Source: Planctomycetaceae bacterium
GTDB taxonomy: Bacteria > Planctomycetota > Planctomycetia > Planctomycetales > Planctomycetaceae
DNA length: 64,000 nt
Assembly (NCBI GenBank): GCA_021732995.1
Contig: JAKFWA010000086.1
Coordinates: 62,001 to 126,000 of the forward strand
Reading direction: 5' to 3'
The notes below the pieces were generated by a model. That model was not told where the DNA came from. It ran no database searches and saw only the letters and a list, made by a program, of their open reading frames with translations. This document shows positions 52,229-61,631 of the stretch, in pieces (positions within the stretch are counted from its first letter, which is position 1; each line of letters begins with the position of its first letter). A program made the position numbers and the translations under genes.

Positions 52229-52627
52229 CTACTCGTCCTGATCTTCGTCCGCGTTGAGGTTGTTATCGTCTTCGTCGACAGACTTGGATCGCGTCTTCTT
52301 GCGGGCCGACGCCCGGCGAAACACCGCGACAACGTCATCGATCGAGACCACGAACAGCTTGTTGTCGGATTCGAGATCAACCGGAATCGCGTTCTTCGGA
52401 TGAAACAAAACCTTGTCGTACTTGGCGATGGGAAAGTCCGAATCGTTGGCGATCTGCGCGCTGATCTCCACCACCCGACCCGTAATCGTGGGGATCTCGG
52501 CCTGGTCGGGCAGCACGATGCCGCCTCGAGTTTGTTGTCGGCTTTCGTCCTTCCGAATCAGGATGCGCTTGCCGATGGGCTCTACATATTCAGAAAAGCT
52601 CATGAGTTGTTCTTGTCCGAAGATCAT
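52229..52627 (-). CDS. GroES-like co-chaperonin protein with charged C-terminal tail
   Basis: 132 residues (or 124 if ATG 52603 is used). About 85 residues match the chaperonin-10 fold: VEPIGKRILIRKDESRQQTRGGIVLPDQAE, GRVVEISAQI, YDKVLFHPKNAIPV and NKLFVVSIDDVVAVF. The mobile-loop segment (TRGGIVLP) is recognisable. The last 30 residues are a basic stretch (ASARKKTRSKS) and an acidic tail (DEDDNNLNADEDQDE) that GroES normally lacks. No groEL gene is adjacent. It is likely a specialised co-chaperonin or a GroES paralogue, and is divergent from prs. Confidence 0.88.
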   Translation of the reverse strand: MIFGQEQLMSFSEYVEPIGKRILIRKDESRQQTRGGIVLPDQAEIPTITGRVVEISAQIANDSDFPIAKYDKVLFHPKNAIPVDLESDNKLFVVSIDDVVAVFRRASARKKTRSKSVDEDDNNLNADEDQDE

Positions 52628-52815
52628 TCAACCAGTGCTGTGATTGTCCTGGAACGGTGATGTTAAGGTGGCATTGGCATCTATGCCTAGCATCTCAATT
52701 ACGGTGAGAGGAACTTGAACTCATGCTGCGGACTCACCACATTGCCTGATGCCAGCGGGCCAGCAGCGTGGCGTTGATGGCTTCATCTTGAGAGTTCAAT
52801 CAGGCGGATATTGGT

Positions 52816-53763
52816 ATGCACGAAGGACTTGTCCTGCTCAGCGGTCGCGCTCACCAGACGTTGGCCCAGCAGATCGCGCAGTACCTCGGCCTGCCGTTGG
52901 GAAACGTGAATCTCGGCAACTTTCCGGATGGTGAGATTAGTTGTCAGCTCAACGAGAACATCCGTGGACGTGACGTTTTTCTGCTGCAGCCCACCGGTCC
53001 ATCGGTCAATGACAACCTGATGGAGTTGCTGGTCATGATCGACGCGTGCGTGCGGGCGAGCGCTGAACGCATCACGGCGGTGATTCCGTACTTCGGTTAC
53101 GCGCGTCAGGATCGCAAGGATGCCGGGCGTGTCCCGATCACCGCGAAGCTTGTCGCCAATCTGATCACGAAAGCCGGCGCGACTCGTGTGCTGACAATGG
53201 ACCTGCACGCGGCTCAGATTCAAGGTTTTTTTGATGTGCCGGTCGATCATCTCTATGCCGCGCCGGTGCTGGACGAATACTTCAAGGCGCTGAGGATCCC
53301 GTCTGAGCAACTGGTGATCATCAGCCCGGATGAAGGCAGCATCAAACGCACGTTGCAGCATGTTGAGAATCTCGGCGGACAACTCGCAATTGTTGACAAG
53401 CGGCGGGCCAACGCGATGGAGACGCATCAGGCGCATCTCATTGGCGACTCGATCGAAGGTAAGACGGCGCTGTTGTTTGACGACATGATCTCTACGGCCG
53501 GTTCAATCGTCGGTGCGGCGAACGTCGCCAAACGCTACGGGGCGAAAGAGGTCTATGTCAGCGCGACTCACGCGGTGCTGTGTGGCAACGCGGTGCAGAA
53601 GCTGCTGGATTCACCCATTAAAGAAGTGGTCGTGACGAACAGCTTGCCGATTCCTCAAGCGGAAATGCCGCCCAAGTTGAGGATCGTGTCGGTGGCTCCG
53701 ATGTTGGGCGAGGCGATTCGTCGCATTCACCGCAACGAGTCCATCAGTCGTCTATTTGATTAG
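52816..53763 (+). CDS. prs: ribose-phosphate pyrophosphokinase
   Basis: 315 residues, full length. Features: LPLGNVNLGNFPDGEISCQLNENIRG, PTGPSVNDNLMELLVMIDA, YFGYARQDRKDAGRVPITAKLVA, MDLHAAQIQGFFDVPVDHL and the PRPP signature LLFDDMISTAGSI. Makes PRPP from ribose 5-phosphate and ATP for nucleotide, His and Trp synthesis. The ATG lies about 190 bp from the divergent GroES-like gene. The GspF-like gene follows after 20 bp, probably in the same transcript. Confidence 0.97.
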   Translation: MHEGLVLLSGRAHQTLAQQIAQYLGLPLGNVNLGNFPDGEISCQLNENIRGRDVFLLQPTGPSVNDNLMELLVMIDACVRASAERITAVIPYFGYARQDRKDAGRVPITAKLVANLITKAGATRVLTMDLHAAQIQGFFDVPVDHLYAAPVLDEYFKALRIPSEQLVIISPDEGSIKRTLQHVENLGGQLAIVDKRRANAMETHQAHLIGDSIEGKTALLFDDMISTAGSIVGAANVAKRYGAKEVYVSATHAVLCGNAVQKLLDSPIKEVVVTNSLPIPQAEMPPKLRIVSVAPMLGEAIRRIHRNESISRLFD

Positions 53764-53783
53764 TCGAAGAGTTCGAGGTCCTC

Positions 53784-54839
53784 ATGTTCGCCCCGCGAGT
53801 ATCGCTGAAGACGCTGGCTTTGCTGTCTCGCGATTTGGGCACGATGCTCGAAGCAGGCGTGCCGCTGAAACGCTCGATTGAGCTGGTCAGCAAAAAGGCC
53901 AATCACGCGCACACGCGAGCTGCTCTGAAGGATGTTCTGGAGCAGGTGATCGAAGGCACGGATATCTCGACGGCGCTGCGTTCGCACGGCGAGTTCTTTC
54001 CGACGCTGTTCATCGACATGACGTCAGTCGGCGAAGAAACGGGGGCCTTGCCCGAAGTGTTGCTGCACTTGGCGGAACACTACGAAAACAATCAGCGACT
54101 GCGGAACGAGACGATCTCATCTCTGGCGTGGCCCGCGATTCAGTTGTTTCTGGCAATCTTCGTGATCGCGTTTCTGATCCTCGTGCTGGGATGGATTGCC
54201 AGCAGCGGAGCAGGGGGAGATCTGACGCATCTGACCTTTGGATTGTCCGGGCCGAGTGGCGCGGCGATCTGGCTGCTCTGCACGTTCGGAACTCTTGGCG
54301 GGCTTGTCTTTTCCTGGATGGCCATTCGTCGCGCGCTGTCGGCTAAGCTGATCGTTGACCCGATTCTGTTGAATGTTCCGGTTGTCGGAACGTGCATGCG
54401 CTCGTTCGCGATCGCGCGATTTTCGTGGGCCTACTTCCTCACTCAGCAGAGTGGCATGACGGTCAATCGATCGATCGAAGCAAGTATGCGAGCGACCGAT
54501 CATGGTGCGTTTATTAACGCGAGCGGCGAACTGTGTGCGGCGATTCAAGAAGGCGCGACGGTGACGGAAGCGTTTACAGCGACACGACTGTTTCCTGACG
54601 ATTACCTCGCCATGGTTTCCGTGGCAGAGGAGTCTGGCACCGTGCCTGAAGCTCTGAAGCGACTGAGTCCGAAGTTTGAGGAGAGCGCACGCCGCAGCTT
54701 GAAGGCTCTGACCCGCACGATTTCGGTTGTGGTCTGGCTGACGCTGGCGACCTTCGTAATCTTCTTCGTGTTCCGCTTCATGCTGTGGTACATCGGCATG
54801 ATTAGCGACGCGGCTTCCGGGAAGTTCATGGAAAAGTAA
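53784..54839 (+). CDS. type II secretion/pilus assembly F-like inner-membrane protein
   Basis: 351 residues, shorter than typical GspF (about 400). Two cytoplasmic GspF/PilC-like helical domains (LLSRDLGTMLEAGVPLKRSIELV and SWAYFLTQQSGMTVNRSIEASMRAT) each end before hydrophobic helices (IQLFLAIFVIAFLILVLGWIAS, AAIWLLCTFGTLGGLVFSW, VVVWLTLATFVIFFVFRFMLWYIG). The family forms the inner-membrane platform for pseudopilus or pilus assembly. No GspE, GspG or other partner is nearby; it lies between prs and cmk. It is probably used by a secretion apparatus encoded elsewhere. Confidence 0.9.
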   Translation: MFAPRVSLKTLALLSRDLGTMLEAGVPLKRSIELVSKKANHAHTRAALKDVLEQVIEGTDISTALRSHGEFFPTLFIDMTSVGEETGALPEVLLHLAEHYENNQRLRNETISSLAWPAIQLFLAIFVIAFLILVLGWIASSGAGGDLTHLTFGLSGPSGAAIWLLCTFGTLGGLVFSWMAIRRALSAKLIVDPILLNVPVVGTCMRSFAIARFSWAYFLTQQSGMTVNRSIEASMRATDHGAFINASGELCAAIQEGATVTEAFTATRLFPDDYLAMVSVAEESGTVPEALKRLSPKFEESARRSLKALTRTISVVVWLTLATFVIFFVFRFMLWYIGMISDAASGKFMEK

Positions 54840-54968
54840 GCTATGCAGACGTGATGGTCTCGGACTGTAGCAACCTGCTCGTGGAAACTTCCGATAAAGC
54901 ACGCTGCTCAATAGGTTTTCGTTCGCAGGCACCCCGATTCATTTCTTAGAGACACTGATCGCACCGCA

Positions 54969-55625
54969 ATGATCATTACGATCGATGGACCGGCTGGAGC
55001 AGGTAAGAGCACGACCGCAAAGGGACTCGCCCAGCGTTTGGGGTTTGAGTTTCTCGATACCGGGTCGATGTATCGCGCCGTGGCATGGGCTGCGTTGTCG
55101 CGTGGTTTGAAGCTGCAGGACGAAGTGGGTGTCGGAGCAGTGGCGACGGGGATGATGCTGGAGTGGCGTGGCACCCAACTGTTCTGCAACGACACCGATG
55201 TCACGACTGATATTCGGCAACCTGAGGTGTCAGCCGGAGCGTCCGTTGTGGCTGCGAACCCCGAAGTTCGTAAAGCGATGGTGCGGCTGCAACGCGAGGC
55301 TGCGATGGGACGCAACATTGTTACTGAAGGGCGCGATCAAGGTTCGGTGGTGTTTCCCGATGCTGAGTGCAAATTCTATCTCACAGCGGACCCCACAAAG
55401 CGCGCCGAACGTCGTTTGCGCGAACTCGAAGAACGCGGTCATCCGAGCACACTGGATCGAGTGCTGGCGGAGATCTACGACCGGGATCATCGCGACAAGA
55501 CCCGCGCGATCTCTCCCTTGGTGAAAGCTACGGACGCTATCGAAGTCGACACGTCAGGTTATTCACAGGGCGAAGTCGTCGATCGTCTCGAAGAGATTGC
55601 GCGCGAAGTGTTGAAGGTTCGGTAG
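54969..55625 (+). CDS. cmk: cytidylate kinase
   Basis: 218 residues. P-loop GPAGAGKSTTA (7-17), FLDTGSMYRAVAWAAL, the NMP-binding block with GRDQGSVVFPDAECKFYLTA, and KRAERRLRELEERG, with RDHRDKTRAISPLVKA near the C-terminus. Phosphorylates CMP and dCMP. It lies about 130 bp after the GspF-like gene and converges on kptA. Confidence 0.96.
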   Translation: MIITIDGPAGAGKSTTAKGLAQRLGFEFLDTGSMYRAVAWAALSRGLKLQDEVGVGAVATGMMLEWRGTQLFCNDTDVTTDIRQPEVSAGASVVAANPEVRKAMVRLQREAAMGRNIVTEGRDQGSVVFPDAECKFYLTADPTKRAERRLRELEERGHPSTLDRVLAEIYDRDHRDKTRAISPLVKATDAIEVDTSGYSQGEVVDRLEEIAREVLKVR

Positions 55626-55657
55626 CACATGAGCCATCGGACGCATGCGCCGGTCGT

Positions 55658-56203
55658 TCACGAAGCGACGGAGATAAACTTCACCGGCACGTGTTCTGTC
55701 AGCCAGACGTTGTTGGCGGACAGAAAGAACTGATAACCGAACCGCGCCATTTCTCCCGAAAGCACCGTCAACACGACTGGCTTGCCGTGACGTTGACCCA
55801 CGTTGGTGGCCGTTGCTTTGTCCTGCGAGAGATGGACGTGCTGTCGATTTCCCGAATGTAGTCCCTCGGCTTGAATGCTTTCGAGGAATCTCGTTGCGGT
55901 GCCGTGATACAGGATTTCTGGCGGTTCAGATGGCGGCAGCGCGAGGTCGATCTCGATCGAATGGCCTTGGCTGGCTCGAATTCGCAGGCCGTCTTCGCTG
56001 ATGGCAAATCGCTGCTTGTTGTTTTCGGCAACCACTCGATCAATGAGTTGCCGTGATAGTCGCTTGCCTTTCGCGTTGGCCAGCTGAATCAGTTCGTCGA
56101 TGTCTGCCCAGCCGTTTGAATCCAGCTCTACCCCAATCTTTTCCGGTTGATGCCTCAGTATCAGGCTGAGGAACTTGCTTATCGTCACAATCTGATCCTT
56201 CAT
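55658..56203 (-). CDS. kptA: RNA 2'-phosphotransferase (Tpt1/KptA family)
   Basis: 181 residues, typical bacterial length. [16 protein letters not shown] holds the Arg-His pair (R17, H18); QRFAIS gives R65; YHGT (99-102) and GNRQHVHLS (with R120) complete the Arg-His-Arg-Arg set of the NAD-dependent transferase. The winged-helix N-terminal lobe and the ADP-ribosyltransferase-like C-terminal lobe are both present. The enzyme transfers an internal RNA 2'-phosphate to NAD, giving ADP-ribose 1'',2''-cyclic phosphate. Its bacterial substrate is unclear because bacteria lack the eukaryotic tRNA-splicing ligase pathway that creates 2'-phosphates. Confidence 0.96.
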   Translation of the reverse strand: MKDQIVTISKFLSLILRHQPEKIGVELDSNGWADIDELIQLANAKGKRLSRQLIDRVVAENNKQRFAISEDGLRIRASQGHSIEIDLALPPSEPPEILYHGTATRFLESIQAEGLHSGNRQHVHLSQDKATATNVGQRHGKPVVLTVLSGEMARFGYQFFLSANNVWLTEHVPVKFISVAS

Positions 56204-56304
56204 GGATCACTTACTCCTTGTGTTCTCACTTTCATCATTTTTATTTATTGGCTGCAGAATAGCGGTTGTTCGCTGTGAAATCGACATTGAGGAGAGCAGT
56301 GGTC

Positions 56305-57192
56305 CTATGGCGAAGGTTGCTGACGAGCCTTGATGAAAGCGTCTAGGTGCCGGATGTAGTCCTCGGTCAGCCAATTGTTGTGGCCGGCTCCTTGGACAAG
56401 CACCAGCGTTTTAGGTTCATTGGCAGCCGCAAAGAGCTTCTCACCGAGGGCTAATGGGATCGTGCTATCCGCTGTGCCATGACTGAGCAGGACTGGTGCG
56501 CGGACCGAGCTGATTGCCTTCAAGGAATCCAGCTTGTTCTTGGGGACCAACCAGGACAGTTTGGAATAGTGATGATCCGCAATGTCTCGCAATGACGAGA
56601 ATGTACTCTGCAAGATGAGGCCTCGCGGCGCGGACTCAGCGGCCAGTTGGACGACGATGGCGCCTCCGAGTGATTCGCCCATCAGCAGCATCTCAGAATC
56701 TTTGACGTTCGCGAGTTGGCTGAGGTTCTTTCGCGCAGCCTTGGCGTCGTTGATGGCTCCTTCAACGGTCGGAGTGCCCTCGCTGCGGCCGTAACCGCGA
56801 TAGTCGAACAGGAAGGTCGACACCTGCAGCTTCGACTGCAAATACTTGAGCCATGCAGCGCGGGAGGCCAAGTGGCCACCATTTCCATGAGCCATCAGGA
56901 TCGTGGCTCGTGGTTTCTCGCTCGGGCAGTACCATCCATGAAGTTGCGTTCCGTCGTCGCTCTTGAACCAGATGTCTTCGTACTTCAATCCCGACGGATT
57001 CCAATCTCCGGCGGGATACTTCGAGGGAAAGAACAGCAGCAGTTCGTCAATGGAGCGAATGGTCTTGTCCTCTGCGCTGGCCGGTGCTGAGACATCCTGA
57101 GCGTGGCATTGGCATAAGTGGAGCACACCGATTGCTGCGATCAGCAGGGTGATCGTCAGCAACCACGGTGACGCCTTGTTTTTGTCTCGCAT
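56305..57192 (-). CDS. membrane-anchored or exported alpha/beta-hydrolase (BEM46/ABHD-like)
   Basis: About 295 residues from ATG 57192, giving a membrane/signal segment (WLLTITLLIAAIGVLHLCQCHA). The frame is open further to 57321, but the extra Arg-rich residues look unlikely. Features: LHGWYCPSEKPRATILMAHGNGGHLASR, FDYRGYGRSEG, nucleophile MGESLGGAIVVQLAAE, LSHGTADSTIP (acid) and GAGHNNW (His). The family is broad (esterases, peptidases). It is divergent from the DUF1592 gene 180 bp away. Confidence 0.88.
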   Translation of the reverse strand: MRDKNKASPWLLTITLLIAAIGVLHLCQCHAQDVSAPASAEDKTIRSIDELLLFFPSKYPAGDWNPSGLKYEDIWFKSDDGTQLHGWYCPSEKPRATILMAHGNGGHLASRAAWLKYLQSKLQVSTFLFDYRGYGRSEGTPTVEGAINDAKAARKNLSQLANVKDSEMLLMGESLGGAIVVQLAAESAPRGLILQSTFSSLRDIADHHYSKLSWLVPKNKLDSLKAISSVRAPVLLSHGTADSTIPLALGEKLFAAANEPKTLVLVQGAGHNNWLTEDYIRHLDAFIKARQQPSP

Positions 57193-57375
57193 GGTCCGCA
57201 CGTTCTCCCGATGGCGCGATCGTCGAGGTCGGTCCCTCGAATTGATTCTAGCCATCAGCAGGCGGGGAGTAGATGCGAATCGTGCAGTTCGCCTTGAGTG
57301 GTCAGCGATGTGTTCGAACAATACGGTTGCAATATACTGCGTCTTACGACTTCATCTGACAGCCTGAGGTGCTGA

Positions 57376-60300
57376 ATGATTGCTTCTGTTGCGTGGCTCC
57401 GCGTCCGCGTCTTGGTTCTCTCGGGCGGCTTGTTGAGTCTGTTCGCTGCGGGATTTGGCTTAGGGTATGCCGATGCTGCGGACGTTGAGATTGCTCAGAT
57501 CGAAGCGGATTATGGGCCGGAGATTCAACCGCTCATCAAGGCTTACTGTGTTGAGTGTCATTCCGCGAAACGTGCTGAAGCTGATGTTGATCTGACGGCA
57601 TTCGCGACATGGTCCGAGGTTAAGCAGCAGCCGGAGGTCTGGATCAAAGTCGGCGAGATGCTGGACAGTGCACAGATGCCGCCGCGCGATGCGAAGCAAC
57701 CGAGTCCTGCCGAGTTCAAGAAGCTGCAGCAGTGGGTGCGCGGTTATCTCCGAGCTGAAGCCCGCGCTCGAGCAGGTGACCCGGGTCGAGTGGTGCTGCG
57801 TCGTTTGAACAACGTCGAGTACACGAACACGCTCCGCGATTTGACGGGTTTGAAGTCGCTCAATCCAGCGCGTGAGTTTCCGATCGACAGCGCTGCTGGT
57901 GAGGGCTTCACGAACACGGGCGGAGCACTGGCGATGTCTCCATCGCTGGTAACGAAGTACCTCGACGCCGCAAAAGAGGTGGCTGCTCATGCGGTATTGC
58001 TGCCGGATGGATTTCGGTTTTCGGCGGCTACCTCACGCAGTGACTGGACGAACGAAACTCTGGCCTCCATTCGGCAGTTCTACGGCCAGCACACGTCGGC
58101 TCAAGGTGGTACGCAGGTCAACCTGCAGGGGATTGTGTTCGACACGAACGGCGGCGGACGGTTGCCCTTGGAAGCCTATCTGACTGCGACATTAGCCGAA
58201 CGCGACGCTTTACTGAGCGGCTCCAAGAGCGTTGATGCTGTTGCTCAAGAGCGACACTTGAAGGCGAAGTATCTGAGGACGCTCTGGCAGGCACTAACCG
58301 GCAGTGAATCTTCATTGCTGCTGGATGGCTTACGAGCCCGCTGGAGAAACGCGAAGCCGGGTGATGCCGGGGCGCTCGTGGCGGACATCGCACGCTGGCA
58401 GCAGGCACTGTTCCGCTTCACCAGCGTGGGCCACATTGGCAAGGTTGGTGGTCCCAAACGCTGGCTGGAGCCTGTTTCGCCGTTGACTTCGCGTCAGGAG
58501 ATTCGCCTGAAGTTACCGGCCGCGACGGAGTCCAATGAAGTCGTGCTGTCGTTCGTGACTTCGGATCTCGGCGACCGTAACGAACACGATGTTGTGGTCT
58601 GGCAACAGCCGCGACTGGTGGCTCCGGGGCGGCCGGATTTGCCGCTCAGCGAAGTGCGTGAGTTGACTCGTGACCTGTCCGCTCGGCGTGTTGCGATCTT
58701 CTCGAAGACAACTCAGTTCCTGGCCGCTGCGGCTGAGGTGTCAAAGAACAGCGATGCCGTCGATGTTGCCAAGCTGGCTGCGCAGTTTCAGGTCGAAGAA
58801 GAGCCTTTGCGGGCGTGGTTGGAGCACTTGGGAATTGGCGGCGCGGTGAAGATCACCGGACACTTCACGCAGAAGTTTTCAAACGCCTCAGGCTATGACT
58901 TCATCAAAGGTTGGGGGCCGGGCGAGACGCCGAATCTGGCGGCGAATTCATCGGACCAGCATGTGCGCATTCCCGGCAAGATGAAGCCGCACAGCGTGGC
59001 CGTGCATCCCTCGCCGACGCTACGAGCGGTCGTGGGTTGGCAAAGTCCGGTCGCTGCGAAGCTTAAAGTGGAAGCCTCGATTGCGCACGCTCACCCCGAG
59101 TGTGGGAACGGCGTGACGTGGTGGCTGGAACTCCGACGCGGAGCAACCCGGCAGCGGATGGCTGGCGGGATTTCTCAGGGCAACAGTGTCGCGAACGCCG
59201 GGCCGATTGATAACGTCACTGTGCAACAAGGAGATGTCGTATCGCTGGTGATCGGGCCGCGTGACGGGAACCATTCTTGCGACCTTACGGCTGTCGACCT
59301 GAAACTCACAAGTGCTGGTGAGCAGTCGCGTGAATGGGACTTGGCGAAGGATGTGTCGAGCGACGTGCTGGCAGGCAATCCTCACGCGGATCGATTCGGT
59401 AACGCGAGCGTCTGGCACTTCTACACCGAACCGGAAACTGGCAACGCGAGCCAGGGAACTGTTATTCCGACGGGTTCGATTCTCGCGAAGTGGCTGACGG
59501 CAACTGCTCCCGAGGAACGTCAGAAGCTGGCTGCGGAACTGCAGTCACTGCTGACTTCTCCTGCGCCTCAAGCGAAAGATGCTCCGGATACCATTCTGTA
59601 TCGCCAGTTGACATCGCTCAGTGGGCCGCTGTTCTCTCGCGTGAGAGCAACTCGCAAAGCGACAAACGCAGCTTCGAACCCAGCGCCTTCAACAGCTCAG
59701 TCTGATGCCGAGTTGTTTGGCCTTGACTCTGCAGCTTTCGGCAAGCGTCCTGATGGTTCGGAGATTGACGCGGCCAGCTTGTGTGTTCGAGCACCGTCGG
59801 TGGTCGAAGTTCGCTTACCAGCGGATCTGGTTGCTGGGTGTGAGCTGGTTACCGCAGCCACTCTCGAACCTCTCACCGGCGCCGATGGCAGCGTTCAAGC
59901 TCAAGTCGTGATCGGCAAGGCGATTGCGGCTCCGCTGCAACCGGGGCAGCCGATCATTGTCAGCGAGCAAAGTGCTACGCGGCAGCGCATTGATAAGTCG
60001 CTCAATGAGTACCGTGATCTCTTTCCTGCCGCGTTGTGCTACGCCCGCATCGTCCCCGTGGATGAGGTGGTGACGCTGACCCTCTTCTACCGTGAGGATG
60101 ATCATCTGCGTCGGCTGCTCCTGGATGACGCTGAGGCAGCGCAGTTGGATCGGTTGTGGGATGAATTGCACTATGTCAGCCACGACGCGCTGACGCTCGT
60201 GGATGCCTATGCCCAGTTGATGGAGTATGCCACTCAGGACGCAGATCCCAAGGTGTTCGAGCCTTTGCGGAAACCGATTCACGATCGAGCTGCGGCTTTC

Positions 60301-61572
60301 AAGAAGCGGCTGGTCGAGACCGAGCCCCTTCAACTGGAGAAGCTGATTCAGTTCGCAGCCCGCGCCTATCGGCGTCCACTGACAGAGAAAGAAGTTGCGA
60401 ACTTCAGGAGTCTCTACGGCAAGCTGCGCGGTGAAGGGCTTCCGCATGAAGATGCTTGGCGATTCACGTTAGCTCGCGTGCTGGTGTCTCCGGCCTTCCT
60501 CTACCGAGCTGAGAAGCCGCGCCCCGGCACCAGCCCAGGTGCGGTGTCGGACTGGGAACTGGCAAACCGGCTCAGCTACTTCTTGTGGTCCACCATGCCC
60601 GATGCCGAACTGCAAACGCTGGCGGCAGAGAACAAGCTGCACGATTCCGGCGCGCTGGTGGGCCAGGCGCGGCGCATGTTGCGGAACGGCCGGGTTCGTG
60701 AACTCTCCAACGAATTCGCCTGTCAGTGGCTGGGGGTCCGTACCTTCGATTCACACAGTGAGAAGAGTGAGCAAGTCTTTCCGACGTTCACTCAGATTCG
60801 TGGTGACATGCACGAAGAATCGGTGCGGTTCTTTGTGGATCTGTTCCAGCGCGACGGTTCGATTCTGGAAGTGCTCAACGCGGATCACACATTCCTGAAT
60901 GAGGCGCTGGCGAAGCATTACGGGATTCCCGGCGTGACAGGACCCGAATGGCGGCGAGTCGACGGCGTTCAGAAGCACGGACGCGGTGGCATCCTGACGC
61001 TGGCCACAACGCTGACTCAGCAGTCGGGAGCTTCGCGTACGAGTCCCATCTTGCGTGGCAACTGGGTTGTTGAGACCTTGCTCGGCGAAAAACTTCCGAA
61101 GCCTCCCAAAGACGTCCCGCAGTTGCCCGAAGCAGAGACCGACACGGAACAGACGGTGCGGCAACTGGTCGAAAAGCATCGCAGCGTTGCGGCGTGTGCT
61201 CACTGTCACGACCGCATTGATCCGTTAGGCTTCGCGTTGGAAGGCTACGACGCCATCGGCCGCAAGCGTGAGAAAGATCTGGGTGGGCGGGTGATCGACG
61301 TCGGCGTTGAACTGAAGAACGGAGTGAAGTTCAGCGGAGCGGATGGTTTGCGAGATTATTTTCTGGAGAAACGGCGTGACGACTTTGTGCATCACTTCTG
61401 CCGTAAACTCCTCGGTTATGCTTTAGGTCGAACCGTTCAACTGTCCGATGAACCGCTGCTTGAAGAGATACAGCAGCATCTGCAGAAGAACGACTACCGT
61501 TTCTCCGTGGCAGTCGAAAGAATTCTGGTCAGCCCGCAGTTCTTGATGACTCGCGGAGCCGATTTCAATTAG
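57376..61572 (+). CDS. planctomycete cytochrome C + DUF1587/DUF1592/DUF1588/DUF1585 giant protein
   Basis: 1398 residues with a signal peptide (RVLVLSGGLLSLFAAGFGLGYADA). A haem-type motif CVECH (C58, C61, H62) opens the PSCyt1 domain. DUF1587 follows near 137-210 (RLNNVEYTNTLRDLTG). About 210-985 is less conserved, with beta-sandwich character. DUF1595 starts near 988 (AARAYRRPLTEKEVANF), DUF1592 near 1055 (ANRLSYFLWSTMPDAEL), DUF1588 near 1200 (RGGILTLATTLTQQSGASRTSPILRG) and DUF1585 near 1260 (CAHCHDRIDPLGFALEGYDAIG, a second CxxCH). The family occurs mainly in planctomycetes next to DUF1552. Roles in extracellular polysaccharide or redox processes are proposed, not proven. Confidence 0.94.
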   Translation: MIASVAWLRVRVLVLSGGLLSLFAAGFGLGYADAADVEIAQIEADYGPEIQPLIKAYCVECHSAKRAEADVDLTAFATWSEVKQQPEVWIKVGEMLDSAQMPPRDAKQPSPAEFKKLQQWVRGYLRAEARARAGDPGRVVLRRLNNVEYTNTLRDLTGLKSLNPAREFPIDSAAGEGFTNTGGALAMSPSLVTKYLDAAKEVAAHAVLLPDGFRFSAATSRSDWTNETLASIRQFYGQHTSAQGGTQVNLQGIVFDTNGGGRLPLEAYLTATLAERDALLSGSKSVDAVAQERHLKAKYLRTLWQALTGSESSLLLDGLRARWRNAKPGDAGALVADIARWQQALFRFTSVGHIGKVGGPKRWLEPVSPLTSRQEIRLKLPAATESNEVVLSFVTSDLGDRNEHDVVVWQQPRLVAPGRPDLPLSEVRELTRDLSARRVAIFSKTTQFLAAAAEVSKNSDAVDVAKLAAQFQVEEEPLRAWLEHLGIGGAVKITGHFTQKFSNASGYDFIKGWGPGETPNLAANSSDQHVRIPGKMKPHSVAVHPSPTLRAVVGWQSPVAAKLKVEASIAHAHPECGNGVTWWLELRRGATRQRMAGGISQGNSVANAGPIDNVTVQQGDVVSLVIGPRDGNHSCDLTAVDLKLTSAGEQSREWDLAKDVSSDVLAGNPHADRFGNASVWHFYTEPETGNASQGTVIPTGSILAKWLTATAPEERQKLAAELQSLLTSPAPQAKDAPDTILYRQLTSLSGPLFSRVRATRKATNAASNPAPSTAQSDAELFGLDSAAFGKRPDGSEIDAASLCVRAPSVVEVRLPADLVAGCELVTAATLEPLTGADGSVQAQVVIGKAIAAPLQPGQPIIVSEQSATRQRIDKSLNEYRDLFPAALCYARIVPVDEVVTLTLFYREDDHLRRLLLDDAEAAQLDRLWDELHYVSHDALTLVDAYAQLMEYATQDADPKVFEPLRKPIHDRAAAFKKRLVETEPLQLEKLIQFAARAYRRPLTEKEVANFRSLYGKLRGEGLPHEDAWRFTLARVLVSPAFLYRAEKPRPGTSPGAVSDWELANRLSYFLWSTMPDAELQTLAAENKLHDSGALVGQARRMLRNGRVRELSNEFACQWLGVRTFDSHSEKSEQVFPTFTQIRGDMHEESVRFFVDLFQRDGSILEVLNADHTFLNEALAKHYGIPGVTGPEWRRVDGVQKHGRGGILTLATTLTQQSGASRTSPILRGNWVVETLLGEKLPKPPKDVPQLPEAETDTEQTVRQLVEKHRSVAACAHCHDRIDPLGFALEGYDAIGRKREKDLGGRVIDVGVELKNGVKFSGADGLRDYFLEKRRDDFVHHFCRKLLGYALGRTVQLSDEPLLEEIQQHLQKNDYRFSVAVERILVSPQFLMTRGADFN

Positions 61573-61631
61573 ATGAATTGCCGCGTCCTCAAGTTCAACT
61601 CACGCACTTAAAGCCCCTGAGGGAGCTTCCC

